Of a stretch of 64,000 nucleotides of DNA, positions 1-8,218 are shown in pieces; positions within the stretch are counted from its first letter, which is position 1, and each line of letters begins with the position of its first letter. Under the pieces are notes generated by a model. It was not told the origin of the DNA. It did not search any database and saw only the letters and a program-made list of their open reading frames with translations. A program made the position numbers and the translations under genes. Source of the DNA: Solibacillus sp040274725 (GTDB lineage: Bacteria > Bacillota > Bacilli > Bacillales_A > Planococcaceae); NCBI GenBank assembly GCA_040274725.1, contig JBEMAQ010000015.1, forward strand, positions 1-64,000. Direction: 5' to 3'.

Positions 1-81
1 TTAAGAAGCTGTATTCATTAACGTTGCTTGTTCAGTTTTCAAGGTTCATGTTGTTACTCGTTTGTGTCACCTCTTGGCGAC
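1..81 (-). other. pre-16S rRNA leader of an rRNA operon running off the left edge
   Basis: Read on the minus strand, this stretch contains the element ACCTTGAAAACTGAACAAG, which is characteristic of the spacer just before 16S rRNA genes in Bacillales. The 16S gene would lie beyond position 1. An rRNA operon is also expected here by synteny, because in Bacillus subtilis the kbaA-pdaB group abuts an rrn operon. No mature rRNA sequence is inside the window. Confidence 0.8.
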
Positions 82-87
82 TCACTT

Positions 88-117
88 ATAGTAACACCGT
101 TTTGTACTAAGCGTCAA
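88..117 (-). promoter_or_regulatory. sigma-A promoter of the rRNA operon
   Basis: On the minus strand, a -35 box TTGACG (112-117) and a -10 box TACTAT (88-93) are separated by 18 bases. They point into the pre-16S leader. It is the only good sigma-A promoter seen before the leader within the window. Confidence 0.75.
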
Positions 118-177
118 CACTTTTTCATAAGTTTTTTAAGAGAATGTTTAAAAACATGAAAAAGGGGGTAATATAAT

Positions 178-813
178 ATGCCTAAAACGCTTATATACCA
201 AGGGCTCATCACAGGTTTAATCATTTTGTTTTTTTTATCGAAAAATGCGATTTCACCCGTCTTTCAACTAACAAATTCGCCAAATATCCTTACAAAAGGA
301 CATTACGGGGAAGCGTTAGTTGTTGAAATTAGTTATTCACATGATGGCTTAGAAGAATGGCTACAGCAGCTCACAAAACCATATCCACTTATTTTGGCTG
401 ATGCACATTGGTTAGCACGCTCTGAACCTTTAACAAAGCTTTTAATAGAAAAACAAATCCCTGTTGGTTTATTAGGGCAGAAAAACGAAATGTATGAGGA
501 CTCGCAACTACTTGATCAGGAGCTTGCGGTATTTTATGACATGTTTCAACAGATGCCACTTTGGTTTGCAACGTATGATGACTTAGTAGATAACGCGCTT
601 CTAGAGCAACTATTTCATAAAAAAATTAATGTACTATCTCCAACAAACTTATATCCTGCCACTCCTAATAAAGGTGAATTTATCGCCATTCATGTTCACC
701 GTCAGACCCCCATTGATTTTCAGGAGGTGACAAACTATATGAAATCACATACCTTTCTTTCTATAGAAGAAAGTCTTTTCGGTTATGAATTATCCACGAA
801 GCGCTATCCATAA
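178..813 (+). CDS. degenerate PdaB-like (NodB-fold) protein, probably catalytically inactive
   Basis: The 211-residue protein has an N-terminal membrane anchor (about residues 6-24) and sits exactly where B. subtilis has the sporulation polysaccharide deacetylase pdaB, next to kbaA and an rrn operon. Parts align with PdaB by eye: a W-x-A-R segment followed by L-x-x-x-L-I-x-x-x-I-P-V-G-L-L-G (about residues 78-98) matches the family region that ends in H-E-I-G. However, the T-F-D catalytic and metal motif is missing, and the metal-binding His of H-E-I-G is replaced (I-P-V-G). The later R-P-P motif is also absent. A ribosome-binding site, agggggt, lies 8 bases before the ATG. Homology to PdaB is inferred from synteny and weak similarity. 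It may be a structural or regulatory pseudoenzyme, or an unrelated anchored protein. Confidence 0.6.
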   Translation: MPKTLIYQGLITGLIILFFLSKNAISPVFQLTNSPNILTKGHYGEALVVEISYSHDGLEEWLQQLTKPYPLILADAHWLARSEPLTKLLIEKQIPVGLLGQKNEMYEDSQLLDQELAVFYDMFQQMPLWFATYDDLVDNALLEQLFHKKINVLSPTNLYPATPNKGEFIAIHVHRQTPIDFQEVTNYMKSHTFLSIEESLFGYELSTKRYP

Positions 814-814
814 T

Positions 815-842
815 AAAAAGACCTGTGTGTACAGGTCTTTTT
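815..842. terminator. bidirectional terminator between the PdaB-like gene and kbaA
   Basis: A 12-bp perfect stem (AAAAAGACCTGT) with loop GTGT is flanked by A and T runs, so it can end transcription from both convergent genes. Confidence 0.9.
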
Positions 843-843
843 A

Positions 844-1524
844 TTATGCCTCCACTACCTCATCTGCTTTACGACGAGATTTGCGACGTTGTTCTAATTT
901 TCTACGGTCTGCTTCGGATTGTGCATTATATTTTGGCAGCATCAAAATTTGGAATGCATTAACCGCGACAAGTGGGAATAATAATAGTGCAACATATGTA
1001 TCAATATTCCCTTGGCGTCCCATTAACGCAATAATCCATTCTAGCGTCGTTACGACAACCATGAAAAACATCGTTGGGATAAGAATGTGTGGCTTGTTTG
1101 TTAGTTTTACTTTTTTCATTGCTGTAAATACGGCTGTTCCTATTAAAAATAATAGCAGGACTGTATAAATAATCCAGTCGCCTGCATATTGTGCAGCAGG
1201 TGCGAAGCGGAATACGACAATATCAACTAATACGACTAAAATCAGTACGACTTGTACCCAATTCCATAACGTTAATGTTCGGAAAATGTTTACACCGACT
1301 TGATGCAGCGTTAAATAGGCGAAAAAGCCTGCCTGTGCAATGACGCTCATCGTAAATCCTAGAATAATCATCCAAACAAATGCAGCTAAAAACTCACCAA
1401 TTTCTCCTTGCACCAAATATGGCATGAAAAAATCCCAACGTATGACTAACGCGGCAATTGCATTGACGCCGCCACCGATTATTAATGCCCAAAATGCAAA
1501 CTTAATCCAGTTTCTTATCGTCAT
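844..1524 (-). CDS. kbaA: KbaA, activator of the KinB sporulation signalling pathway
   Basis: This 226-residue integral membrane protein has about six hydrophobic segments (near 9-29, 45-68, 82-103, 113-135, 147-168 and 174-196) and a basic cytoplasmic tail rich in R and K. Size, topology and position between gerD and the pdaB locus match KbaA, which B. subtilis needs for KinB to feed phosphate into the Spo0A phosphorelay. A clear GGAGG site precedes the ATG. It is a single gene convergent with the PdaB-like gene and divergent from gerD. The family assignment rests on sequence likeness and strong synteny; no enzymatic motif is expected. Confidence 0.88.
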   Translation of the reverse strand: MTIRNWIKFAFWALIIGGGVNAIAALVIRWDFFMPYLVQGEIGEFLAAFVWMIILGFTMSVIAQAGFFAYLTLHQVGVNIFRTLTLWNWVQVVLILVVLVDIVVFRFAPAAQYAGDWIIYTVLLLFLIGTAVFTAMKKVKLTNKPHILIPTMFFMVVVTTLEWIIALMGRQGNIDTYVALLLFPLVAVNAFQILMLPKYNAQSEADRRKLEQRRKSRRKADEVVEA

Positions 1525-1669
1525 GGCAAACTTTCCTCCATTTATTATATATTTTCCTATTTTATCAATTACTTCATAAAAAAGCTAATCAACTTCAAAA
1601 CCAATACATATTCTCCGCAAAAATGTGAACAATAATTGAAAGACTGTGCGAGAAAAGGGGCGATTAGAA

Positions 1670-2257
1670 GTGCGGAAATGGCTATTTCTTAGTATACTCA
1701 CCGTTTTATTAGTTAGTTGTAGCGATGCAAAGACAACCACAATGTCCTATGATGAGGTAAAAAAAATTATGGTCGATGCCGTGCAAACAGAAGATGGGAA
1801 AAAGGCGATTCGCCAGCTATTTGAGGAAAAGAGCTTTCGTGAGCTGCTTGTACTCGATACGGAAGAGGTAAAAAAGGCAACGGAGCAAACGCTACTGTCA
1901 AAAGAGGCCGAAGATTTTTGGAAGAAGACATTTGAGGATCCTGCATTTAAAGAATCCCTTGCGAAAAGTATGAAAAAGCAGCAGGAGGCGATTTTAAAGG
2001 ACTTGCTTAATGACGCCTCGTACCAAGAAGATTTAACAGCCTTTTTCGGACAAGCAGATATGCAAAAGCAGCTTGAAACGATTTTAAAGGGCGCTGTTAT
2101 GCGGAAAGAGCTTGAAAAGATTGTAATGGAGACAATTGAAAATCCACTTATGCAGACAAAGTGGCAGGAGCTGATTAAGAAAAGCGGAGAAGCAACTGGT
2201 GGTCAGGAAGAGCAGTCTGGTGGCGGTGGTGACGAGAAAAAATCAGGCGGTTCATAA
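1670..2257 (+). CDS. gerD: spore germination lipoprotein GerD
   Basis: The protein is a 195-residue lipoprotein. Starting at the GTG 9 bases after an AAGGGG site gives a short signal peptide ending in the lipobox L-V-S-C (Cys 17); an upstream in-frame GTG at 1646 lacks a ribosome-binding site. The mature part is charged and helical with repeated E/K-rich segments, ending in a Gly-rich tail. GerD scaffolds germinant receptors into the germinosome in the spore inner membrane. In B. subtilis it is a sigma-G gene, but no such promoter could be fixed here. Length (185 in B. subtilis) and the salA-gerD-kbaA order support the call. Confidence 0.92.
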   Translation: MRKWLFLSILTVLLVSCSDAKTTTMSYDEVKKIMVDAVQTEDGKKAIRQLFEEKSFRELLVLDTEEVKKATEQTLLSKEAEDFWKKTFEDPAFKESLAKSMKKQQEAILKDLLNDASYQEDLTAFFGQADMQKQLETILKGAVMRKELEKIVMETIENPLMQTKWQELIKKSGEATGGQEEQSGGGGDEKKSGGS

Positions 2258-2260
2258 AAC

Positions 2261-2295
2261 AAAGGGTATGCAGCGTAATTGCTACATACCCTTTT
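2261..2295. terminator. terminator between gerD and salA
   Basis: A stem of AAAGGGTATG with CATACCCTTT, followed by a T run on the plus strand and preceded by A's, serves these convergent genes. Confidence 0.88.
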
Positions 2296-2299
2296 ATCA

Positions 2300-3355
2300 T
2301 TATTTTGAAAGCTGCTCGATTACACGCGTGGCCATATCTAAATAAATTTTACCTGTTGGATGATCTTCCGCATAAATTGACGGTGCGAAATCTTCCGCTG
2401 TCCAGTCAGGCTGACCTAGTGGAATTTGACCCAGTAGCTCTGTACGTAGTTCTTCAGCAAGCTTTGGACCGCCGCCTTGGCCGAAAACAAATTCGCGTTC
2501 GCCGTCTTTATTTTCGTACCAAGCCATGTTTTCCACGACACCTAAAATTTCGTGGTTTGTTTGCAGTGCCATTGCACCCGCGCGCGCTGCAACGAATGCG
2601 GCTGTTGGGTGTGGTGTTGTCACAACGATTTCTTTTGAAGCCGGTAGCATTTGGTGAATGTCTAAAGCTACGTCACCTGTGCCTGGTGGTAAATCAAGTA
2701 GTAAGTAGTCTAGCTCGCCCCATTCTACATCACGGAAGAACTGATCGAGTACTTTACCAAGCATTGGCCCACGCCATACGATTGGTGCGTTGTTTTCTAC
2801 GAAGAAGCCCATTGAAATCACTTTTACGCCCAGGCGATCTACAGGGAAAATGCGGTCTTCTTTTACGACTGGCATTTCTGTGACACCCATCATATCTGGA
2901 ACAGAGAAGCCGTAAATATCTGCGTCGATTAAGCCAACTTTTTTACCAAGGCGAGCAAGTGCTACTGCCATGTTTACTGATACAGTTGATTTCCCTACGC
3001 CACCTTTACCAGACGCGATTGAGATGAATTGCACGCTTGATAATGGTGATAAAATATCTTGTGCCTCTGATTCTGTCGCTTGTCCGCGGAATGCTTGTAG
3101 AGCCTCTGCTGATAATTCTTCAAAGCGGATACCCACTGATGCTGCACCATTTTCTTTTAATACTTCAACAACTTTCATTTGAAGTGTCATTTGCTCTGGT
3201 GTATTTGTTTTTGCTATAGCGATTTTTACACTAACATGGCCTTTTTCTTCTTTAATTGATACGTTTGTAATGCCGTTCGTTTCAGCTAATGTTTTATGTA
3301 AAAACGGATCTTGTAATTGTCCTAATAGTTCACGGACTTGTTGTTCATTCATCAT
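2300..3355 (-). CDS. salA: Mrp/NBP35-family iron-sulfur carrier and regulator SalA
   Basis: A 351-residue Mrp-type P-loop protein. An N-terminal MIP18-like (DUF59) domain occupies about residues 1-80. The ATPase follows, with the deviant Walker A S-G-K-G-G-V-G-K-S-T near residue 115 and the switch-region motif D-L-P-P-G-T-G-D. The start is the first of two ATGs placed after a GGGGGAG site; longer in-frame readings lack a site. Mrp proteins carry or insert Fe-S clusters. B. subtilis SalA (352 aa) also represses scoC and so affects exoprotease production. It lies 75 bases after cwlD, as in Bacillus, and ends at a terminator shared with gerD. A paired-Cys motif is not obvious in this sequence. 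Confidence 0.93.
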   Translation of the reverse strand: MMNEQQVRELLGQLQDPFLHKTLAETNGITNVSIKEEKGHVSVKIAIAKTNTPEQMTLQMKVVEVLKENGAASVGIRFEELSAEALQAFRGQATESEAQDILSPLSSVQFISIASGKGGVGKSTVSVNMAVALARLGKKVGLIDADIYGFSVPDMMGVTEMPVVKEDRIFPVDRLGVKVISMGFFVENNAPIVWRGPMLGKVLDQFFRDVEWGELDYLLLDLPPGTGDVALDIHQMLPASKEIVVTTPHPTAAFVAARAGAMALQTNHEILGVVENMAWYENKDGEREFVFGQGGGPKLAEELRTELLGQIPLGQPDWTAEDFAPSIYAEDHPTGKIYLDMATRVIEQLSK

Positions 3356-3430
3356 GACAAACACTCCCCCAAATTTAATTATGCAAGAATTAGTATAGCA
3401 CAAGGGTACCTGATTTATCCGCTAAGTTGT

Positions 3431-4144
3431 TTAGTCAATTTCTGCGTTTAAATAATTTTCAATACCGCGCGCAATTGCTAGTGCCATCTTATCCTGATAA
3501 TTCGCATTGGCAAGTAATAGACGCTCCTCGTCATTACTTAAAAATCCAGTCTCAACTAAAACTGCTGGCATCTCCACCTTCTTCAGTAAGTACACATTTT
3601 TAATCGACAATGCCTCACGGTCGGTGTTTTCCATCGTTTCACGAATAGATTGTTGCACAAACTTCGCAAGTTCCTCACTTCCCTCATGCCCCTCATGATG
3701 ATAGAACACCTGTGCACCTCGCCATTTACTATTCGGAATCGCATTTGCGTGAATCGTCACAAACAAATCTGGCTCGTGGTTTTTAACGAGTGTTTCCCGT
3801 AAAAAAATGTCCTGCTTTTTACGTTCACGGTTCGTCGCAAACTTCTCGCTTGGCGCATGCTCACTCAGTACATCCCCGTCCGTCGTGCGCGTCATAATGA
3901 CATCCGCCCCGAGTCGCCTTAACTGCCGCGCTACCTTCCCTGTAATCGCCAGCGTAATATCCTTTTCTATAATCTCTCCCTTTGACGCACCACCGTCCAT
4001 TCCACCATGCCCTGCATCAAGTACAATTTTGACGTCACCTAAAGGCTCGGGCAAAAAGAAGCGCTTATCTGATGCGCTCGTTTCATAGACGACAACGAGC
4101 ATCGAGCAAAACATTAAAAAAATAAGTGCTAACCAGCGTCGCAC
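3431..4144 (-). CDS. cwlD: CwlD, spore-cortex N-acetylmuramoyl-L-alanine amidase
   Basis: A zinc amidase of the Amidase_3 family, 237 residues, with an N-terminal membrane or signal segment (about 2-20). The D-A-G-H-G-G motif gives the first zinc His, Glu follows in E-K-D-I-T-L, the second His is in T-I-H-A-N-A, and the catalytic Glu is in L-V-E-T-G-F-L-S. CwlD removes stem peptides during muramic-delta-lactam formation, normally with PdaA and GerD-type partners in sporulation. The GTG at 4144 is chosen because GGGCGGTGA lies five bases before it. A GTG nine bases upstream (4153) falls inside that ribosome-binding site. Confidence 0.93.
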   Translation of the reverse strand: MRRWLALIFLMFCSMLVVVYETSASDKRFFLPEPLGDVKIVLDAGHGGMDGGASKGEIIEKDITLAITGKVARQLRRLGADVIMTRTTDGDVLSEHAPSEKFATNRERKKQDIFLRETLVKNHEPDLFVTIHANAIPNSKWRGAQVFYHHEGHEGSEELAKFVQQSIRETMENTDREALSIKNVYLLKKVEMPAVLVETGFLSNDEERLLLANANYQDKMALAIARGIENYLNAEID

Positions 4145-4195
4145 AATGTTCACCGCCCTTTTTGCCTACTATACGCGCCAGATGCGCCAAATATG

Positions 4196-4227
4196 AAAAA
4201 GCACTAAAGACAAAAGCCTCCAGTGCT
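4196..4227 (-). terminator. terminator of the heterodimeric ABC exporter operon
   Basis: On the minus strand, AGCACTGGAG pairs with CTTTAGTGCT (10 bp, two G-U pairs) and is followed by TTTTT just past the exporter stop codon. Confidence 0.75.
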
Positions 4228-4234
4228 CTACTAT

Positions 4235-6034
4235 TTAAGAAGACAATAATTCACGTTGCAATTTCGCATAGAAGCCATTCTGTGCCATCAGTGTCTCGTG
4301 ATTGCCCTCCTCTAAAATTTGCCCGTCCTTAATGACTAAAATTTGATCGGCATTTTCAATTGTTTTCAATCGGTGTGCAATGACGAAGCTTGTGCGCCCC
4401 TTCATTAAGTTATTCAACCCCTGCTGAATATGCACCTCGGTCATCGTATCCACGCTTGATGTCGCCTCATCTAAAATTAAAATATCCGGGTCCTCTAAAA
4501 TCGCACGCGCAATCGCAATGAGCTGGCGCTGGCCTTGACTTAGATTTGTGCCACCGCTTGTGAGCATCGTGTCATACTGCGCGGGTAAATACTTAATGAA
4601 ATTATGCGCATAGGCAATTTTCGCCGCCTCTTCTACTTCTTCATCCGTTGCTGTTAATTTACCGAAGCGAATATTTTCACGCACCGAGCCGGAGAATAAG
4701 TACGTGTCCTGTAAGACGACGCCAACACGCTCACGTACATCGCTCATTTTATAAGAGGTAATCGGCTCACCGTCAACTAAAATACTCCCCCCCTGCGCAT
4801 CATAAAAACGTGTTAATAGCTGAATAATGGTCGTTTTTCCCGAACCAGTCGGACCAACAATTGCCACTGTTTGACCCGCATGCGCCGTGAAATCAATCCC
4901 ACGTAAAATCGGCTTACCGCTCTCATAATGGAACTGCACATCATGAAAGTGCACATCTCCTGAAAATTTAGTGACCGCCTTTGCATCCGGTGCGTCTACT
5001 ACTTCATTTGCTTCATCCAAAATTTCAAATACACGTTCCGAGCCAGCTACTGCTGATTGGAATGTATTCAGCAAGTTCGACAACTGGTTAATCGGACGGA
5101 AAAACTGACGTGTGTACATAACGAATGCGGAGATGATACCGACCGTCACATAACCACCAACCGCCATCACAGCACCCGTCCCGATCACAAGTGCAAGACC
5201 TAAGCTGTTCATAAAATTGTTGACTGGCCCCATAAAGCCCGAAATCATCTCTGCACGCATAGCAGATGTGCGCAAACTCTCATTTGCTACCTTGAATTCC
5301 TCAACAACCTGCTTCTCCTTACCAAATAGCGTTGTAATATCCGCATTTGAAATGCTCTCCTCAATATGCCCATTCAATCGCCCTAAATCACGCTGACGGG
5401 CTTTGAAGTTCACACTGCTACGCTTAATAATTTGCTTTGTCGCCCATACAATGAGCGGAATAATAATGAGTGTCACAAGCGCAAGTACCCAGTTTAAATA
5501 AAAGAGCGCAATCGCTGTCCCGACAATTGTTAGTGTAGACGATACAATTTGCGTCACACTTTGTGACAGGGCGGCATTTAGATTTTCCACATCATTTGTC
5601 ATGCGGCTCATGAGGTCACCTTGCTGACGCTGATCGAAAAATGATAGCGGCAAGCTTTGGTATTTTTCAAATAGCTCCTGACGCAGGACGCGAATCGTTT
5701 TTTGTGATACGCGAATCATAACAATTGTTTGCGCCCACGTTAAAATCGCTGTTGCTGAAAAGATAGCAGCGAGGACCATGCTCATACGCACCGTGCCATC
5801 TATATCCTGATTCATAATATAATCATCAATAATTATCCCGATTAGAAGCGGGCCAAATAAGCTCAGGACCGCGCTTAATATAACAAAGACCACCGCGCTT
5901 ACCACACCGAGCCTTTGCTGACGCATATAACCCCAAATGCGTAGGAGCGTCTCTTTTTGATTTTTCGGCTTTACAACAGGGCCACTAATACGACCACCCG
6001 GATGACGCATTGGTAATGGTGCTTCTTTACTCAT
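4235..6034 (-). CDS. heterodimeric ABC exporter subunit with intact catalytic glutamate
   Basis: A 599-residue half-transporter. Six membrane helices span about residues 40-330 and a nucleotide-binding domain fills the rest. Walker A is G-P-T-G-S-G-K-T, the signature is L-S-Q-G-Q, Walker B is I-L-I-L-D-E with the catalytic Glu, and the switch His is in I-A-H-R-L. With its partner, which has degenerate residues, it forms an asymmetric exporter of the TM287/288, BmrCD or YfiBC type; 599 and 579 residues match those pairs. Such pumps export drugs or lipophilic compounds from the membrane. Its start overlaps the partner gene by 8 bases, implying translational coupling. The substrate cannot be read from sequence. 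Confidence 0.93.
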   Translation of the reverse strand: MSKEAPLPMRHPGGRISGPVVKPKNQKETLLRIWGYMRQQRLGVVSAVVFVILSAVLSLFGPLLIGIIIDDYIMNQDIDGTVRMSMVLAAIFSATAILTWAQTIVMIRVSQKTIRVLRQELFEKYQSLPLSFFDQRQQGDLMSRMTNDVENLNAALSQSVTQIVSSTLTIVGTAIALFYLNWVLALVTLIIIPLIVWATKQIIKRSSVNFKARQRDLGRLNGHIEESISNADITTLFGKEKQVVEEFKVANESLRTSAMRAEMISGFMGPVNNFMNSLGLALVIGTGAVMAVGGYVTVGIISAFVMYTRQFFRPINQLSNLLNTFQSAVAGSERVFEILDEANEVVDAPDAKAVTKFSGDVHFHDVQFHYESGKPILRGIDFTAHAGQTVAIVGPTGSGKTTIIQLLTRFYDAQGGSILVDGEPITSYKMSDVRERVGVVLQDTYLFSGSVRENIRFGKLTATDEEVEEAAKIAYAHNFIKYLPAQYDTMLTSGGTNLSQGQRQLIAIARAILEDPDILILDEATSSVDTMTEVHIQQGLNNLMKGRTSFVIAHRLKTIENADQILVIKDGQILEEGNHETLMAQNGFYAKLQRELLSS

Positions 6035-7766
6035 GGAGCATCCCTCCTTTTTCCGCCTGCGTTTTGGCGATGTCCTGATAAAGTGCGCTCATCTTCAGTA
6101 GCTCAGCATGTGTACCGCGTGCTGCAATGCGTCCATCATCAATGACCAAAATTTGATCGGCATGGCGAATGGAAGAGATTTTTGATGAGACAATAAATTT
6201 CGTCGCATCAGCAAACTGTGTTGCAATTGCCTGCTGAATTTTCTTTTCCGAAATCGTATCAACCGCGCTCGTCACATCATCTAATACTAAAATCGCCGGC
6301 TTACGAATAAATGCACGCGCCATCGCAAGACGTTGCTTCTGCCCACCTGATAAGTTCGTCGCACCTTGTGTTAAGAGATGGTTTGTCCCATCCGGTAATT
6401 TTTCAACAAACTCTAGCGCACAGGCTGCAAGTAAGCTTTCAGCAATTTGCGCATCTGTTGCGTTGTCGTCACCGTAGCGCAAGTTTTCGGCAATTGTTTT
6501 TGAGAACAGCGTTGCCTTTTGTGGGGCAAAGCCAATTGCACGGCGCAGCTCAGCCACATTATAATCCTTCAGTGAATGCCCATCGATTTTCACCTCACCG
6601 CTATACGGATCAAATAGACGTGGAATCATTTTCACTAGTGTGGATTTCCCGCTACCCGTCATCCCGATAATGCCAACCGTCTCACCAGCACGCGCTGTAA
6701 ATGACACATCCTTTAGTACAGGCTCGGTTTCTTGATTGTACGAAAACGTCACACGTTCAAATGTCACATCGCCGCGCACAGTATGCGCTACTGCTTGCTT
6801 GGGATTCGTAATGTCCGTTTCCTCCTCAAGCACCGTAACAATACGCTCTGCACTTGGAATCGCACGCGCTAGCTGCACAAGCACCATCGACGAGCTCATG
6901 AGACCATTCATCGCCATCATTAAATAGTTAATAAACGCTAAAATAACACCAACCTCAAGCGCACCAGCTTCAACTTTAATCGCGCCAAGCCAAAGACCGG
7001 CAACAATCCCTAAGTTGACAACAAACATTGTGAGTGGCATGAGCACACCAACTACTTGGTCAGCGTTCATGGCACGCTTCATCAGCTCTGTGTTTACTTC
7101 ACGGAACTGCTTCGTTTGGTGATTTTTACGGTTGTACGCCTTAATGACACGCATGCCGGCTAGGTTCTCCTGCACTCTCGTATTCACCTGATCAATCACA
7201 AGTTGCACTTTATGAAACAGCTTTCCTGATAGCATTGTAAATACATAAACGGCTATCGCCAAAATCGGTACAACGACAGCTAAAATCGGGAATAGCTCGC
7301 GCGCTGTAAAGTACACTAAAATAACCGCACCGATAAACATCATAGGACCGCGCACAAATACTTTTAATAGCATCAGTAATGCACGCTGAATCATTTCCAT
7401 ATCCGTTGTTAAATTCGTAATTAATTTTCCAAGCGTAAATTTATCTTTACTGCTATTGGAGAAATACGTAATGGTTTCATATAAATCTGCACGCACATCT
7501 GCAGCAAAGTTAACCGCTGTTTTCGACGCGTAAATGCCACACCCAACACCACCAACTAAACCACCAATTGCGGCTAATATATTCCACCCAAACATTTTCA
7601 AAATGTATGCCGTATCATTATTCGCAATCCCGTCATCGATAATATGCTGAAAAATCATCGGCTGCACTAAATCCATTGCTACCTCAAACACCATAAGAAG
7701 CGGTGCAAGGATTGCAAACCATAGATACGGCTTAATATATTTCGCTAGTTTTCCAACTGCCTGCAT
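6027..7766 (-). CDS. heterodimeric ABC exporter subunit with degenerate ATP site
   Basis: A 579-residue half-transporter with six membrane helices (about 15-310) and one ATPase domain. Walker A (G-M-T-G-S-G-K-S) and the signature (L-S-G-G-Q) are intact. Walker B ends in L-D-D, so the catalytic Glu is Asp, and the switch His position reads V-S-S-K. These are the usual marks of the non-hydrolysing site in heterodimeric exporters. It is the first large gene after the 80-codon gene, 15 bases away, and overlaps the downstream subunit. A lone half-transporter is unlikely given the complementary residues in the neighbour. Confidence 0.93.
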   Translation of the reverse strand: MQAVGKLAKYIKPYLWFAILAPLLMVFEVAMDLVQPMIFQHIIDDGIANNDTAYILKMFGWNILAAIGGLVGGVGCGIYASKTAVNFAADVRADLYETITYFSNSSKDKFTLGKLITNLTTDMEMIQRALLMLLKVFVRGPMMFIGAVILVYFTARELFPILAVVVPILAIAVYVFTMLSGKLFHKVQLVIDQVNTRVQENLAGMRVIKAYNRKNHQTKQFREVNTELMKRAMNADQVVGVLMPLTMFVVNLGIVAGLWLGAIKVEAGALEVGVILAFINYLMMAMNGLMSSSMVLVQLARAIPSAERIVTVLEEETDITNPKQAVAHTVRGDVTFERVTFSYNQETEPVLKDVSFTARAGETVGIIGMTGSGKSTLVKMIPRLFDPYSGEVKIDGHSLKDYNVAELRRAIGFAPQKATLFSKTIAENLRYGDDNATDAQIAESLLAACALEFVEKLPDGTNHLLTQGATNLSGGQKQRLAMARAFIRKPAILVLDDVTSAVDTISEKKIQQAIATQFADATKFIVSSKISSIRHADQILVIDDGRIAARGTHAELLKMSALYQDIAKTQAEKGGMLHE

Positions 7767-7781
7767 AACATACCCTCACTT

Positions 7782-8024
7782 TTACTCGCCTTCATCTAAA
7801 GAAAACGCTACTTTAAATTCTTCTAAAACCGTTTCTACTGTTTTCAATTCCCCAATTAATAAGGTTTGAATTGATTGTAATTCTGGCATATCAATTTGAC
7901 GCTTGATCATCTCGCGCTTTGCTTCAAGCTGCTGCATAAAAAGCACCGCTCGGCCACGACGAAATGTTTGAGCATTTCCTTTACGCTTCGGTTGCTCTTC
8001 CTCACGCTCTGTCATTTCACTCAC
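7782..8024 (-). CDS. small charged protein leading the ABC exporter operon
   Basis: An 80-residue protein with no family I can name confidently. The first 20 residues are rich in E, K and R. The middle (about 20-70) looks like two amphipathic helices suited to a coiled coil (Q-L-E-A-K-R and G-E-L-K-T-V). There is no membrane segment. A GAGGTGA site precedes the ATG, and the gene lies 15 bases before the exporter genes and directly after their operator. It might be a regulator or accessory factor of the pump, but nothing in it resembles a DNA-binding fold clearly. Confidence 0.75.
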   Translation of the reverse strand: MSEMTEREEEQPKRKGNAQTFRRGRAVLFMQQLEAKREMIKRQIDMPELQSIQTLLIGELKTVETVLEEFKVAFSLDEGE

Positions 8025-8035
8025 CTCTACACACC

Positions 8036-8064
8036 ATTGTATACAAACGTATACATTTCTACAA
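8036..8064 (-). promoter_or_regulatory. exporter operon promoter with overlapping palindromic operator
   Basis: On the minus strand, a -35 box TTGTAG (8059-8064), 17 bases and a -10 box TACAAT (8036-8041) face the exporter operon. A perfect inverted repeat, TGTATAC-AAAC-GTATACA (8038-8055), covers most of the spacer and four bases of the -10 box, the usual position for a repressor site. The repressor is unidentified; no regulator gene is adjacent, unless it is the 80-codon gene. Confidence 0.7.
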
Positions 8065-8218
8065 ACATTCAGTTGAAATTAAATACCATTTAAAGAAATT
8101 TATGTAGAATTTAAGCTATCATTAGGTATATAGTAGAAATAATACTGTTTTATTTAATTACTATTGTTACAGAAAGACTTCTTACTATTTGAGAAAAAAA
8201 GAAATGGGGGAATGTTTT

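Noticed and set aside
785..1168. Plus-strand frame of 127 codons over kbaA
   Set aside because: It lies opposite a well-supported membrane protein gene, has no ribosome-binding site, and its start is inside the PdaB-like gene end.
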